Below, one piece after another: positions 25,787-33,227 of a DNA stretch of 64,000 bases. How positions within the stretch are numbered: the stretch's first letter is position 1; the number at the start of each line of letters is the position of its first letter. Origin of the DNA: Fibrella aquatilis (GTDB taxonomy: Bacteria > Bacteroidota > Bacteroidia > Cytophagales > Spirosomataceae). The notes beneath the pieces were generated by a model, which had not been told where the DNA came from, ran no database searches, and saw nothing but the letters and a program-made list of their open reading frames with translations. Where the stretch lies: the NCBI RefSeq assembly GCF_017353255.1, contig NZ_JAFMYU010000013.1, positions 123,581 to 187,580 of the forward strand. The letters are read 5' to 3'. The position numbers were made by a program, and so were the translations under genes.

Positions 25787-27973
25787 CTAGCGCGCGTTTG
25801 GAATCATAACGATGAATGTAGCCCCTTCACCTTCCGTGCTTTCAGCGCGCAGTGAACCGCCGTGCCCTTTGGTAATGATGTCATAGCTTAGGCTGAGGCC
25901 CAGACCAGTACCGCTGCCGGCTGGCTTAGTGGTAAAAAAAGGCTGAAACAACTTCTGAGCTACTTCTTCATTCATACCCACGCCATTATCGCTCACCCGC
26001 ACCTCCACGCCACCTGGCACGGCCCGCGTCTGCACCCGCACGCTGGGTTGGTAGCCTGCCCCACCCGCGCCGCTGAGGTATTTTTGCTGCACGGCATAAA
26101 AGGCGTTATTGAACAGGTTCAGCAACACCCGGCCAATATCTTGCCCCACCACTGAAACAGAAGGCAGGTCGGCGGCAAAATCGGTATCCATAGTGGCGTT
26201 AAACGACTTTTCTTTAGCCCGCAGGCCGTGGTAGCTCAGGCGTAGGTATTCGTCGGCCAGTTCATTAATATCAGTTGGCTCGCGCTGCCCGGTGCTGGTA
26301 CGGCTGTGTTGCAGCATGCTCCGCACAATGGCCGACGCCCGCTGCCCGTGGTGGCTAATCTTCGACAGGTTCAGGTTCAGATCGGCCAGCAGCTCAGCCT
26401 CCAGTTCAGTGTCACGGTCGGCTCCTTTTTCGCGCTCCTCTTCCAGTTCCTTTACCAGTTCGGTGCTTACTTCTGAAAAGTTGTTGACGAAGTTGAGCGG
26501 GTTCTGAATCTCGTGGGCAATGCCCGCCGTTAGCTCACCCAGGCTGGCCATTTTCTCTTTCTGCACCAGTTGGTCCTGCGTGGTGCGCAACTCATCCAGC
26601 GACTGTTGCAACTGCGCCGTGCGTTCGGCCACCTGCTGGGCAAGCATATCTTTCTGCTTCATCAGCAGTTGCTGCCGGTCCTGTTCCTGCCCAAACGATT
26701 GCTTCGACAAGCGCTGAATTTCAAGTAGTTGTCCCGTCAGTCGGCGTTGCGTGGCCACAAACGTACGGGCCAGGTAAAGCGACATGGCAATGGGTACGCA
26801 GCAAACGCCAATGATGTAAAACAAGTGCACACTGGTCTGGTCGAGCTTTAGAAAGCCCGCTCCTTCGAGCCGGTCGTAGGCAAAAAACAGCAGAAAGCAA
26901 AACAACGCGCCCCCCATGCCAAACCCAATAATGTTGGCCCCACGCTGCCGCCACGACAGCACCGTTACCCGGATCAACTCTGAGAGTGCTACCAGTTCTG
27001 ACCCCGTTTCGGCCCACATCGCGCCGTTGATACGATCGGTTACGCCTAGTAGCGCAAAAACCACCAGGGCCAAGAGGCAAGCGTAATAGACCAGCCGCTG
27101 CGGCCGGTCGAAGATGCGGTAAAGGGCCGTGAGTAGAAAACCATAACCCAGCGGGTAGCATAATACACTCACCATGCTCCACGATTCGTAGATCCCCAGT
27201 TCGTCGAGCAACAGAAACGTAACCCCCACCGACAGCGATGCCACGCTCAGAAAAAACGTGGCCAACGCCACAAATAGGTTGGCCCGCTGACTGGTATCAT
27301 AGGCGTAGAAAGCCGCATGCAAAATAGCCATCATCAGCAGGAGTCCGGCCACCAGCGTTTGGGTGAGGGCCTGCCAGCGGTTGTAATATGGCTGGGTAGT
27401 CTCCTGTCCGTTGGGCAGCAGCGTCATGGTGAGCAGGTTATTTACCAGTTGCCCATACTGCGCCCGGTAGCCCGTTGGCTCAACCACAAACCGCACCGCC
27501 AGCACAAGCCGCCCTAGTGAATCGGGCAGGGCAGCGGCATAATAGTCATGCAAGCCATGCACGGCTTTAACCATGCCTGAATCAGAACTGACAATGCCTG
27601 TAGCCCGCACCAGTTGGCCATTGGCAAATACTTCAGTAGCCGCTGCCTGCCGCCAGCGTAGGAGCACCGGTTGCCGCCGAAAGGTAGAGTCGAGTTGTAT
27701 ACGCAACCGAAGCCAGCCAATGCGATTGGGTAGTTGGGGTAGCAGATCGGGTACCGGCTGAGCCGGATTGAGTGGTTGCCAGGGCTTGCCGGGACCGATT
27801 TGGTCATCGAGGTAGGTTTGGCTCCACGTGCGGTCGTCCCCTGCCCGGAACACCCAGGTCACGGCCAGCGATTCGCCCAGGTCTGAGAGATTCTCGACCC
27901 GCTTTACCTGGCTGATGGCAGCGGGAATCGTTACAAACAAAAAGCCAACAAGTAAGACAAGTAAACGGTGCAT
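25787..27973 (-). CDS. Sensor histidine kinase with periplasmic beta-sandwich and 7TM (7TMR-DISM-like) module
   Basis: 728 residues. A signal-like first helix (1-21) precedes a periplasmic beta-rich domain (about 25-190: PNRIGWLRLRIQLDSTF, PVLLRWRQAAATEVFANGQL V). Seven hydrophobic segments lie at about 205-415, an arrangement typical of 7TMR-DISM proteins that sense small molecules or carbohydrates. A coiled coil follows, then the kinase core with His487 in [10 protein letters not shown] and the N, G1 and G2 boxes ([34 protein letters not shown]). It is the promoter-proximal member of a two-kinase operon. The closest response regulator (28834) is divergent and has Glu at the phosphorylation site. 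Confidence 0.88.
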   Translation of the reverse strand: MHRLLVLLVGFLFVTIPAAISQVKRVENLSDLGESLAVTWVFRAGDDRTWSQTYLDDQIGPGKPWQPLNPAQPVPDLLPQLPNRIGWLRLRIQLDSTFRRQPVLLRWRQAAATEVFANGQLVRATGIVSSDSGMVKAVHGLHDYYAAALPDSLGRLVLAVRFVVEPTGYRAQYGQLVNNLLTMTLLPNGQETTQPYYNRWQALTQTLVAGLLLMMAILHAAFYAYDTSQRANLFVALATFFLSVASLSVGVTFLLLDELGIYESWSMVSVLCYPLGYGFLLTALYRIFDRPQRLVYYACLLALVVFALLGVTDRINGAMWAETGSELVALSELIRVTVLSWRQRGANIIGFGMGGALFCFLLFFAYDRLEGAGFLKLDQTSVHLFYIIGVCCVPIAMSLYLARTFVATQRRLTGQLLEIQRLSKQSFGQEQDRQQLLMKQKDMLAQQVAERTAQLQQSLDELRTTQDQLVQKEKMASLGELTAGIAHEIQNPLNFVNNFSEVSTELVKELEEEREKGADRDTELEAELLADLNLNLSKISHHGQRASAIVRSMLQHSRTSTGQREPTDINELADEYLRLSYHGLRAKEKSFNATMDTDFAADLPSVSVVGQDIGRVLLNLFNNAFYAVQQKYLSGAGGAGYQPSVRVQTRAVPGGVEVRVSDNGVGMNEEVAQKLFQPFFTTKPAGSGTGLGLSLSYDIITKGHGGSLRAESTEGEGATFIVMIPNAR

Positions 27974-28396
27974 AGTGGGCCGGTTCGGTAGCGTGAAGAA
28001 ACAGCATTCGGCTCACTTCGTCAAACCGGTAATAAAGCTACCTACTCTATTGAGGCTGCATCGTGCTTTTTATGGTAGGCAACTGTTTAGCGCTGTTTAA
28101 TAAGCATGGCAATACACTAATATAAACCACGTATAAGTCTATACGCCGTAGTACTCCTCTGGTCTACCGGTGAAGTGCCCGGCCAAGTTATTATGTCAGC
28201 GATTTACAGGCCACCACTAAACAACCCTCCGATATTTACACCCACATAAATACTTAAGTAGTTGAAGCCTGCTGCTTCATATGATTTTTTATATATAGCA
28301 AAACCGGGCACTAGTAGGACTAATCTAATAATTTCTAAAAGTTATACATCAGTTAACAACAATACATAACAAACTGACTAACAGCTGTTTATATTA

Positions 28397-28410
28397 TTTG
28401 TATATACAAA
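28397..28410. promoter_or_regulatory. Palindrome TTTGTATATACAAA
   Basis: A perfect 14-bp dyad in the AT-rich divergent region. It could be an operator or could contain overlapping divergent promoter blocks, since both ends carry TTTG/CAAA. Confidence 0.35.
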
Positions 28411-28498
28411 CACTAACCTCTTAATAACAATTTCACCTGCATTATACTCATAAACAGCTGTGACGGGACCATACCTATTGGTTCTAAACAGCAATACT

Positions 28499-28536
28499 GT
28501 GCCCAAGAATCGTGCAGACGATTTTGGGAACAGCAC
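28499..28536. repeat. Hairpin in the divergent region
   Basis: CCCAAGAATCGT (28502-28513) pairs with 28518-28528 through one bulge and one G-T pair, with a short outer GTGC/GCAC pair. There is no T-run on either side. Its role is unknown. Confidence 0.45.
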
Positions 28537-28833
28537 AATAAGCCGTGTCAAGCCCTAAATAACTTCCAATACCCTACGAAGTTTGCAGGGCAGGGTAAGT
28601 TGAGGTTAATCTGTATCTCTAGGCGTTTTGCAGCCGTAACGCATTACGGATACAGTTAAACAGTAACAATTACCGTGCCATTCGCAATTTCAGAGTTGTC
28701 AATTTCATTTTTCTGTCAAAAAAAGACAAATGACCTGTCTGACGACCCTGAGCTTCCCAAATGAACCAGTGAAGATGCCATTGTAGCAATACGTAACAAA
28801 CTTCATGCCACAACGCCCCGAATAAAATTTTTT

Positions 28834-29310
28834 ATGAGAAAGCCTGCCAAACGTCTGCTCATCATTGATGAAAACCCGCACATTATCTCTGTGCTTCAGC
28901 AAACCCTGAAAACAGAATTTGATTGCGTGGTGGCCCGGTCAGGACGTGACGCGGTTCGACTGCTGATGCAGGGAAACCGGTTTGATGCTATTATGACTGA
29001 GTTAAATCTGACGGCATTTAGTGGACTGGAGCTAATTCGTTTTGTACGTGCCAACCAGTTAATCGGCCAAACGCCCATTATCGTACTCTCCAGTGCCACT
29101 GATAGTGCCACTCGGATTGATTGCCTGGATGCTGGTGCTGACAGCTATTTGCCTAAGCCATTTAACCCACTCGAAGCCAGAGCCAAAATCCAGTCGCTTT
29201 TGCGCCGCACTGCCGCTCTGCCAGAGGTGTATCAACTACCCGTTACTTCGCAGAAAGCGTCTCGTCAGAAGGTCTCATGGTCATTGAACACGCTGTTCAA
29301 CCTGTTTTGA
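28834..29310 (+). CDS. Single-domain response regulator with Glu at the phosphorylation site
   Basis: 158 residues. Receiver fold: the acidic pair Asp12-Glu13 (LLIIDENPHI), Ser86 in the Thr/Ser position (IIVLSSATD) and Lys108 (SYLPKPF) are all present. The phospho-acceptor position (IMTELNLT) is Glu56 instead of Asp. About 35 residues follow the receiver without a recognisable output domain. Asp-to-Glu changes often mimic phosphorylation in two-component receivers, so this may be a constitutively active or phosphorylation-independent regulator. It lies 119 bases before the sugar transferase gene and probably belongs to the polysaccharide locus. Confidence 0.85.
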   Translation: MRKPAKRLLIIDENPHIISVLQQTLKTEFDCVVARSGRDAVRLLMQGNRFDAIMTELNLTAFSGLELIRFVRANQLIGQTPIIVLSSATDSATRIDCLDAGADSYLPKPFNPLEARAKIQSLLRRTAALPEVYQLPVTSQKASRQKVSWSLNTLFNLF

Positions 29311-29429
29311 ATCTGCCAATTGGCCAGCTGTAAGCCAGGTTTCGATTGACTTCCTAAGCGCCTGCTACGTGCCTCATGGAACCGATTATTTCTACTTAAG
29401 CACCTCCTGAGCCAACCCACCTTCACCTG

Positions 29430-30614
29430 ATGAGTAGCCTAACCACTACCTATATACTCTTAGTTGAACGGGATGAAGCCGTATTTAACCGGATCACCAG
29501 TGTGCTAGGACGTACCCAATATGTTATCTGGCATAAACAAGTCGATGATGCAGTAGCCTGGCTGGCCAATCAGCGCCCGGTAGACATCATTCTTGTGGGT
29601 CAGTCGGCCAACTATGCCGAAGTGCTACACCTCCTGCACCCATTCAGCTCCCGCCTGGGACTACCGCTGTTGCTCTTGTGCTCATCCATCACCCGCTCTG
29701 TACTGCAACTAGCCACTGAAGGGGGAGCCACCGATATTATTTCGTTTTACCCGGTCGACGGACCATCGTTTCGCGAACGTCTTCAGGCCTACCTTGCTTT
29801 ATTACCGCGGATTGCCCAAAATCAACAGGCACCTGTACTGCCAGAGCCAGAAAGTTTCGCGCTTCCGCTCTGGAAACGGGGCCTCGACATGCTCGTTGCC
29901 ATGGGTGCCTGCCTCACGCTCAGCCCACTACTTATCATTACAACGGTGCTGATTAAGCTCGATTCCAAAGGACCTGTTTTCTACCGGTCGAAACGGGTTG
30001 GCGCCAACTATCGCGTGTTTAGCATGATCAAGTTCCGCACCATGTCGACCCAGGCCGATAAGATGCTGAGTACGATGTCGGCGCAAAATCTGTACGACAG
30101 CCCGGTAGCCACTACCGATGAGTTGGATGCCCATACCGATACCCTCTGCGAAACCTGCGCGCTGGCTGGTTCATGCCAACGTCTGCTTTTCGACGAAGAC
30201 CATTATGTGTGCGAACGGCGCTATCAGCGCAGCCACGAAGGCGGCACGTTCCTGAAATTTCGCGACGACCCCCGTGTGACGCGTCTAGGCCGTTTCCTGC
30301 GCAACAGTAGCATCGACGAACTACCTCAACTAGTCAATATCCTGGTCGGCGACATGTCGTTGGTGGGCAATCGACCTCTGCCCCTCTACGAGGCCGAGAA
30401 ACTCACCACCGACTACGCCGTGCGGCGGTTTGCTGGACCGGCGGGGCTAACGGGGTTGTGGCAGGTGAAAAAACGGGCCAAAGGTGAAGGCAAAATGAGC
30501 GAACAGGAACGTATTGACCTGGACATTGAATATGCCCGCACCTTTTCGTTTGGCCGTGACATGAGCCTGATCTACCAGACGCTCTTCAGCCTTTGGCAGA
30601 AAGAAAACGTATAA
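29430..30614 (+). CDS. Undecaprenyl-phosphate sugar transferase fused to an N-terminal pseudo-receiver
   Basis: 394 residues. Residues 1-125 have a receiver-like pattern (TYILLVERDEAVF, VDIILVGQSA, LLLLCSSIT) but Gly replaces the phospho-acceptor Asp. The rest is a bacterial sugar transferase (WcaJ/WbaP type): a membrane segment at about 150-175, KRVGANYRVFSMIKFRTM, FLRNSSIDELPQLVNILVGD MSLVGNRP and GLTGLWQV. It would load the first sugar phosphate onto undecaprenyl phosphate for exopolysaccharide. An insert within the catalytic domain carries C240-x2-C243-x5-C249-x11-C261, which could bind zinc or an iron-sulfur centre. The classical form has membrane helices, not a receiver, at the N-terminus. 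Confidence 0.88.
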   Translation: MSSLTTTYILLVERDEAVFNRITSVLGRTQYVIWHKQVDDAVAWLANQRPVDIILVGQSANYAEVLHLLHPFSSRLGLPLLLLCSSITRSVLQLATEGGATDIISFYPVDGPSFRERLQAYLALLPRIAQNQQAPVLPEPESFALPLWKRGLDMLVAMGACLTLSPLLIITTVLIKLDSKGPVFYRSKRVGANYRVFSMIKFRTMSTQADKMLSTMSAQNLYDSPVATTDELDAHTDTLCETCALAGSCQRLLFDEDHYVCERRYQRSHEGGTFLKFRDDPRVTRLGRFLRNSSIDELPQLVNILVGDMSLVGNRPLPLYEAEKLTTDYAVRRFAGPAGLTGLWQVKKRAKGEGKMSEQERIDLDIEYARTFSFGRDMSLIYQTLFSLWQKENV

Positions 30615-30866
30615 ATGCCTACCCCTTTCTTCCCACCTGCCATCATGCGCAAAACGAACCGAATCGTCTACTTGGAGCCTCAGAAGCCTAACCCTTCATC
30701 GGTACTGTTCGTTAGGCTCACGTACACCGATGCGCAAACGGAGCAGTACACAGGTCAGGAACTGACTCTCTTGGAGCAACCTGCCATTGCTGTTCAATAT
30801 TCTGTATGTGAGTCGAAAATGACTGCGGCTACCTACCTTATTCGTTATCAGTTGACTAGCAACTAG
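30615..30866 (+). CDS. Small protein of unknown function in the polysaccharide operon
   Basis: 83 residues, starting directly after the stop codon of the sugar transferase; an in-frame ATG at 30645 (MRKTNR) is the more likely start. The body is beta-rich (SSVLFVRLTYTDAQTEQYTG, AIAVQYSVCESK, YLIRYQL). I recognise no family. It sits between two clear polysaccharide genes on the same strand with short gaps, which supports it being real. Confidence 0.5.
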   Translation: MPTPFFPPAIMRKTNRIVYLEPQKPNPSSVLFVRLTYTDAQTEQYTGQELTLLEQPAIAVQYSVCESKMTAATYLIRYQLTSN

Positions 30867-30893
30867 TTAGCTACGTGCTGTTGCCTTAGCATC

Positions 30894-32111
30894 ATGTCAT
30901 ATCCAACGTCTTCTGAGCTTCTTTTCCTGCTTCTGGCCGGGCTTATTGCCTATACCTATGTGGGATATGGCTTTATTATTTATGGCCTGGTGAAACTGCG
31001 GCGACTGGCTGGCCGTGGCAACCGCGTCAGCACGCCCCTCGCCCACCCCGCCGACGTCACACTGATTGTGCCGGCCTACAATGAGATCGACTACCTACCC
31101 GCCAAGCTGCAAAACTGCCTGGCACAAGACTATCCTGCGCAGCATGTCCAGTTGTTGTTTGTAGTCGAAGGGTCAACAGATGGGTCTGCCGAGTACCTCG
31201 AGCACATGAAAGCGCAGGTGCCCAACCTCACAGTGGTGTCGGGGTCGCGGCGACTGGGCAAAATCGAGGCCATGAATAATGCCATGCCCCTGGTGCAGAC
31301 ACCCATTGCGCTCTTTACCGATGCCAATACGCTGCTGAACCCAGAAGCCGTCAGCCGGATTATGCACCGCTTTGCCGATGTCAACGTGGGTGCTGTAACA
31401 GGTGAAAAACGAATCAGCACCGAAACCACCGAGGCAGCATCGGGCAGCGGCGAAGGCCTATACTGGCGCTATGAATCGTTTCTGAAACGGCTCGACGCTG
31501 AGCTACATACTATAGTGGGTGCAGCCGGTGAGCTTTTCGCCATCCGTACAGTGCTCTATGAACCTGTTGAAGCCGATACACTGCTGGACGATTTTATGAT
31601 CTCGCTGCGCATTGCCGGGCGTGGTTACCGCGTCGATTATGCGCCTGACGCGTACGCCATGGAGCGTCCGTCGCACTCGATTCGAGAGGAGAAAAAGCGC
31701 AAGGTGCGGATAGCAGCGGGGGGCTTTCAGTCGATGGGGCGGCTACTACCGTTGCTTAATCCGTTCCGCTACGGCTGGCTCAGTTTTCAATATATTTCGC
31801 ACCGGGTGTTGCGCTGGGCGGTGGCACCGTTTTGCCTGCCCCTACTAGTCCTGCTCAACCTGCTGATTGTGCTGCAAGCCCCAGCCGGTAGCTCACAGTG
31901 GCTTTTCTGGAGTGTTATGTTGCTGGGACAGGTACTTTTCTATAGCATGGCCGGGGTGGGCTATTACCTCGAAAACCGCCAAACCCGCTGGAAAGCCACA
32001 TTCGTACCCTACTACTTCGTCTTCATGAACTGGTGTGTGATGCTGGGTCTGGTCCGTTTCTGGAACGGTGGTCTGTCGGGTATCTGGGAAAAGGCAGCTC
32101 GCGCCGCGTAG
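30894..32111 (+). CDS. Family 2 glycosyltransferase, membrane-bound
   Basis: 405 residues. One N-terminal membrane helix (about 8-30), then a GT-A domain: VTLIVPAYNEIDYLPAKLQN, VEGSTDGSAE, LFTDANTLL with the metal-binding Asp, GAAGELFAIR and LLDDFMISLRIAGRGYRVDY with the catalytic-base Asp region. RKVRIAAGGFQSM follows where processive enzymes carry QxxRW. Three or four helices lie at about 305-390. The architecture resembles processive or chain-extending GT2 enzymes such as cellulose- or hyaluronan-synthase relatives. It is most likely the chain-building enzyme of the exopolysaccharide locus. Confidence 0.87.
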   Translation: MSYPTSSELLFLLLAGLIAYTYVGYGFIIYGLVKLRRLAGRGNRVSTPLAHPADVTLIVPAYNEIDYLPAKLQNCLAQDYPAQHVQLLFVVEGSTDGSAEYLEHMKAQVPNLTVVSGSRRLGKIEAMNNAMPLVQTPIALFTDANTLLNPEAVSRIMHRFADVNVGAVTGEKRISTETTEAASGSGEGLYWRYESFLKRLDAELHTIVGAAGELFAIRTVLYEPVEADTLLDDFMISLRIAGRGYRVDYAPDAYAMERPSHSIREEKKRKVRIAAGGFQSMGRLLPLLNPFRYGWLSFQYISHRVLRWAVAPFCLPLLVLLNLLIVLQAPAGSSQWLFWSVMLLGQVLFYSMAGVGYYLENRQTRWKATFVPYYFVFMNWCVMLGLVRFWNGGLSGIWEKAARAA

Positions 32112-32187
32112 GCCGGTATATGATTACCCCAATATGTACCGTTCGTCCTATTTAGCTGCCTGAATACGTCACCTGCCAATTTTCGCC

Positions 32188-32218
32188 GATAAACAATCCA
32201 TTGGGTTGTTTATCTTTG
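32188..32218 (+). promoter_or_regulatory. Promoter -7 element overlapped by a palindrome, upstream of the export genes
   Basis: GATAAACAA (32188-32196) and TTGTTTATC (32206-32214) form a 9-bp dyad. Its right arm overlaps TATCTTTG (32211-32218), a perfect TAnnTTTG. The TTTG block at the right spacing is not obvious. The overlap suggests a repressor site on the promoter of the TolC/Wzz/NRPS genes, or a terminator for the upstream genes. A leader of about 170 bases would follow. Confidence 0.45.
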
Positions 32219-32397
32219 TTTAGAAACGATTATCACATTAACTCCACAGAACCTGTTAGCTAGCTAACCTAGGTCTGACACATGCCTCAGGAGCTTGTTG
32301 TGACATTACTAGTAAGTAAAAGTCAAAATAACCAAAACGACGCACGCGCTTAGGCCATTTGGGCAGTGTATGCATCGTTTCAACACGCGCCTTGAGA

Positions 32398-33219
32398 ATG
32401 AATCGAGTACCGACGCTGCTGACCGAACTGTTTCGTCGGCTCAGTTTGCTGCTAATTATGTGTTTGTTGTGTGCTACGTCGAGCCTGGGTCAGGGCGGTG
32501 CTCGTGGGATGGTGGCTTTTGGTAAGGCCACTGGCCTGTCTGGTGACACATTATACCTGGATGTGAATCAGGATATTGGTACCCAACTGCTACCGTTTGA
32601 CCAGATTGTCAAGATTGCAGCGGCTAATTCGCCCCTGTTGAAATACCAGGATGAGGTTATTAACTCGCTGAATGCCGCCACCGCTGTAACCCGGTCGCAG
32701 ATCTGGCAAAACGTAACGGGTTTCAGTAACTATTCGGGCGGTAACCAAACCTTGCTGGCTAGTGGCGTGTCGGGTACCGATGGGCGCACAGGCAGCATTG
32801 GGCAACTCACCAATGGCTGGCGCGCGGGTATCGAAGCCCGAATTTCGCTCTACGACCTCTTTGGCCGTAAGCACCTGATTCGGCAGGCCGAGGCAACTCA
32901 ACAGGCTGGCGAACGCCAGAAAGAGGTGGCACTGCTTCAACTGAAACGCGAACTGATTACGATCTACCAGGACATGCTAACGGCCCAACAGGTATTAAAG
33001 ATCCGGTTGCTCGACGAACAGGCTTCGCTAACGGCTTATCGTATTGCCGAAGCTGAGTTGCAGAAAGGACGTATAACCGCCGAGCTTATGGCCAATGCCA
33101 CTACCCGCTACGTGGAAACAAAGTCAATTTCGGAGCAGGTAAAAGGTGAGTTCCTGAAAAACGTCCACACCTTCGAGGCCCTGGTGGGTGTACCTATTCA
33201 ACGCTTAAAACGAAACTGA
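32398..33219 (+). CDS. TolC-like outer-membrane export protein, short form
   Basis: 273 residues from the ATG at 32398; the in-frame upstream codon at 32359 adds a non-signal extension. The signal peptide ends ATSSLGQ. The body fits one TolC-type repeat: LPFDQIVKIAAANSPLLKYQ, GWRAGIEARISLYDLFGRKH LI, then long amphipathic helices (QLKRELITIYQDMLTAQQVL KI, AYRIAEAELQKGRITAELMA). Full TolC proteins have two such repeats and about 450 residues, so this is either a truncated form or a half-size subunit. The next gene (Wzz/Wzc-like) follows 8 bases later, indicating a coupled export unit. Confidence 0.75.
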   Translation: MNRVPTLLTELFRRLSLLLIMCLLCATSSLGQGGARGMVAFGKATGLSGDTLYLDVNQDIGTQLLPFDQIVKIAAANSPLLKYQDEVINSLNAATAVTRSQIWQNVTGFSNYSGGNQTLLASGVSGTDGRTGSIGQLTNGWRAGIEARISLYDLFGRKHLIRQAEATQQAGERQKEVALLQLKRELITIYQDMLTAQQVLKIRLLDEQASLTAYRIAEAELQKGRITAELMANATTRYVETKSISEQVKGEFLKNVHTFEALVGVPIQRLKRN

Positions 33220-33227
33220 TCTGCCGT

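Larger units (their letters stand above)
27974..28833. other. Long AT-rich divergent intergenic region
   Basis: 860 bases between the kinase operon and the response regulator, markedly AT-richer than its surroundings. I find no credible coding sequence. It holds a 14-bp palindrome (28397-28410), a hairpin (28499-28536) and two copies of ACAGCTGT (near 28381 and 28453) that could be binding sites. No clear TTTG-N19-TAnnTTTG promoter is visible. A small RNA gene is possible but not supported. Confidence 0.6.
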
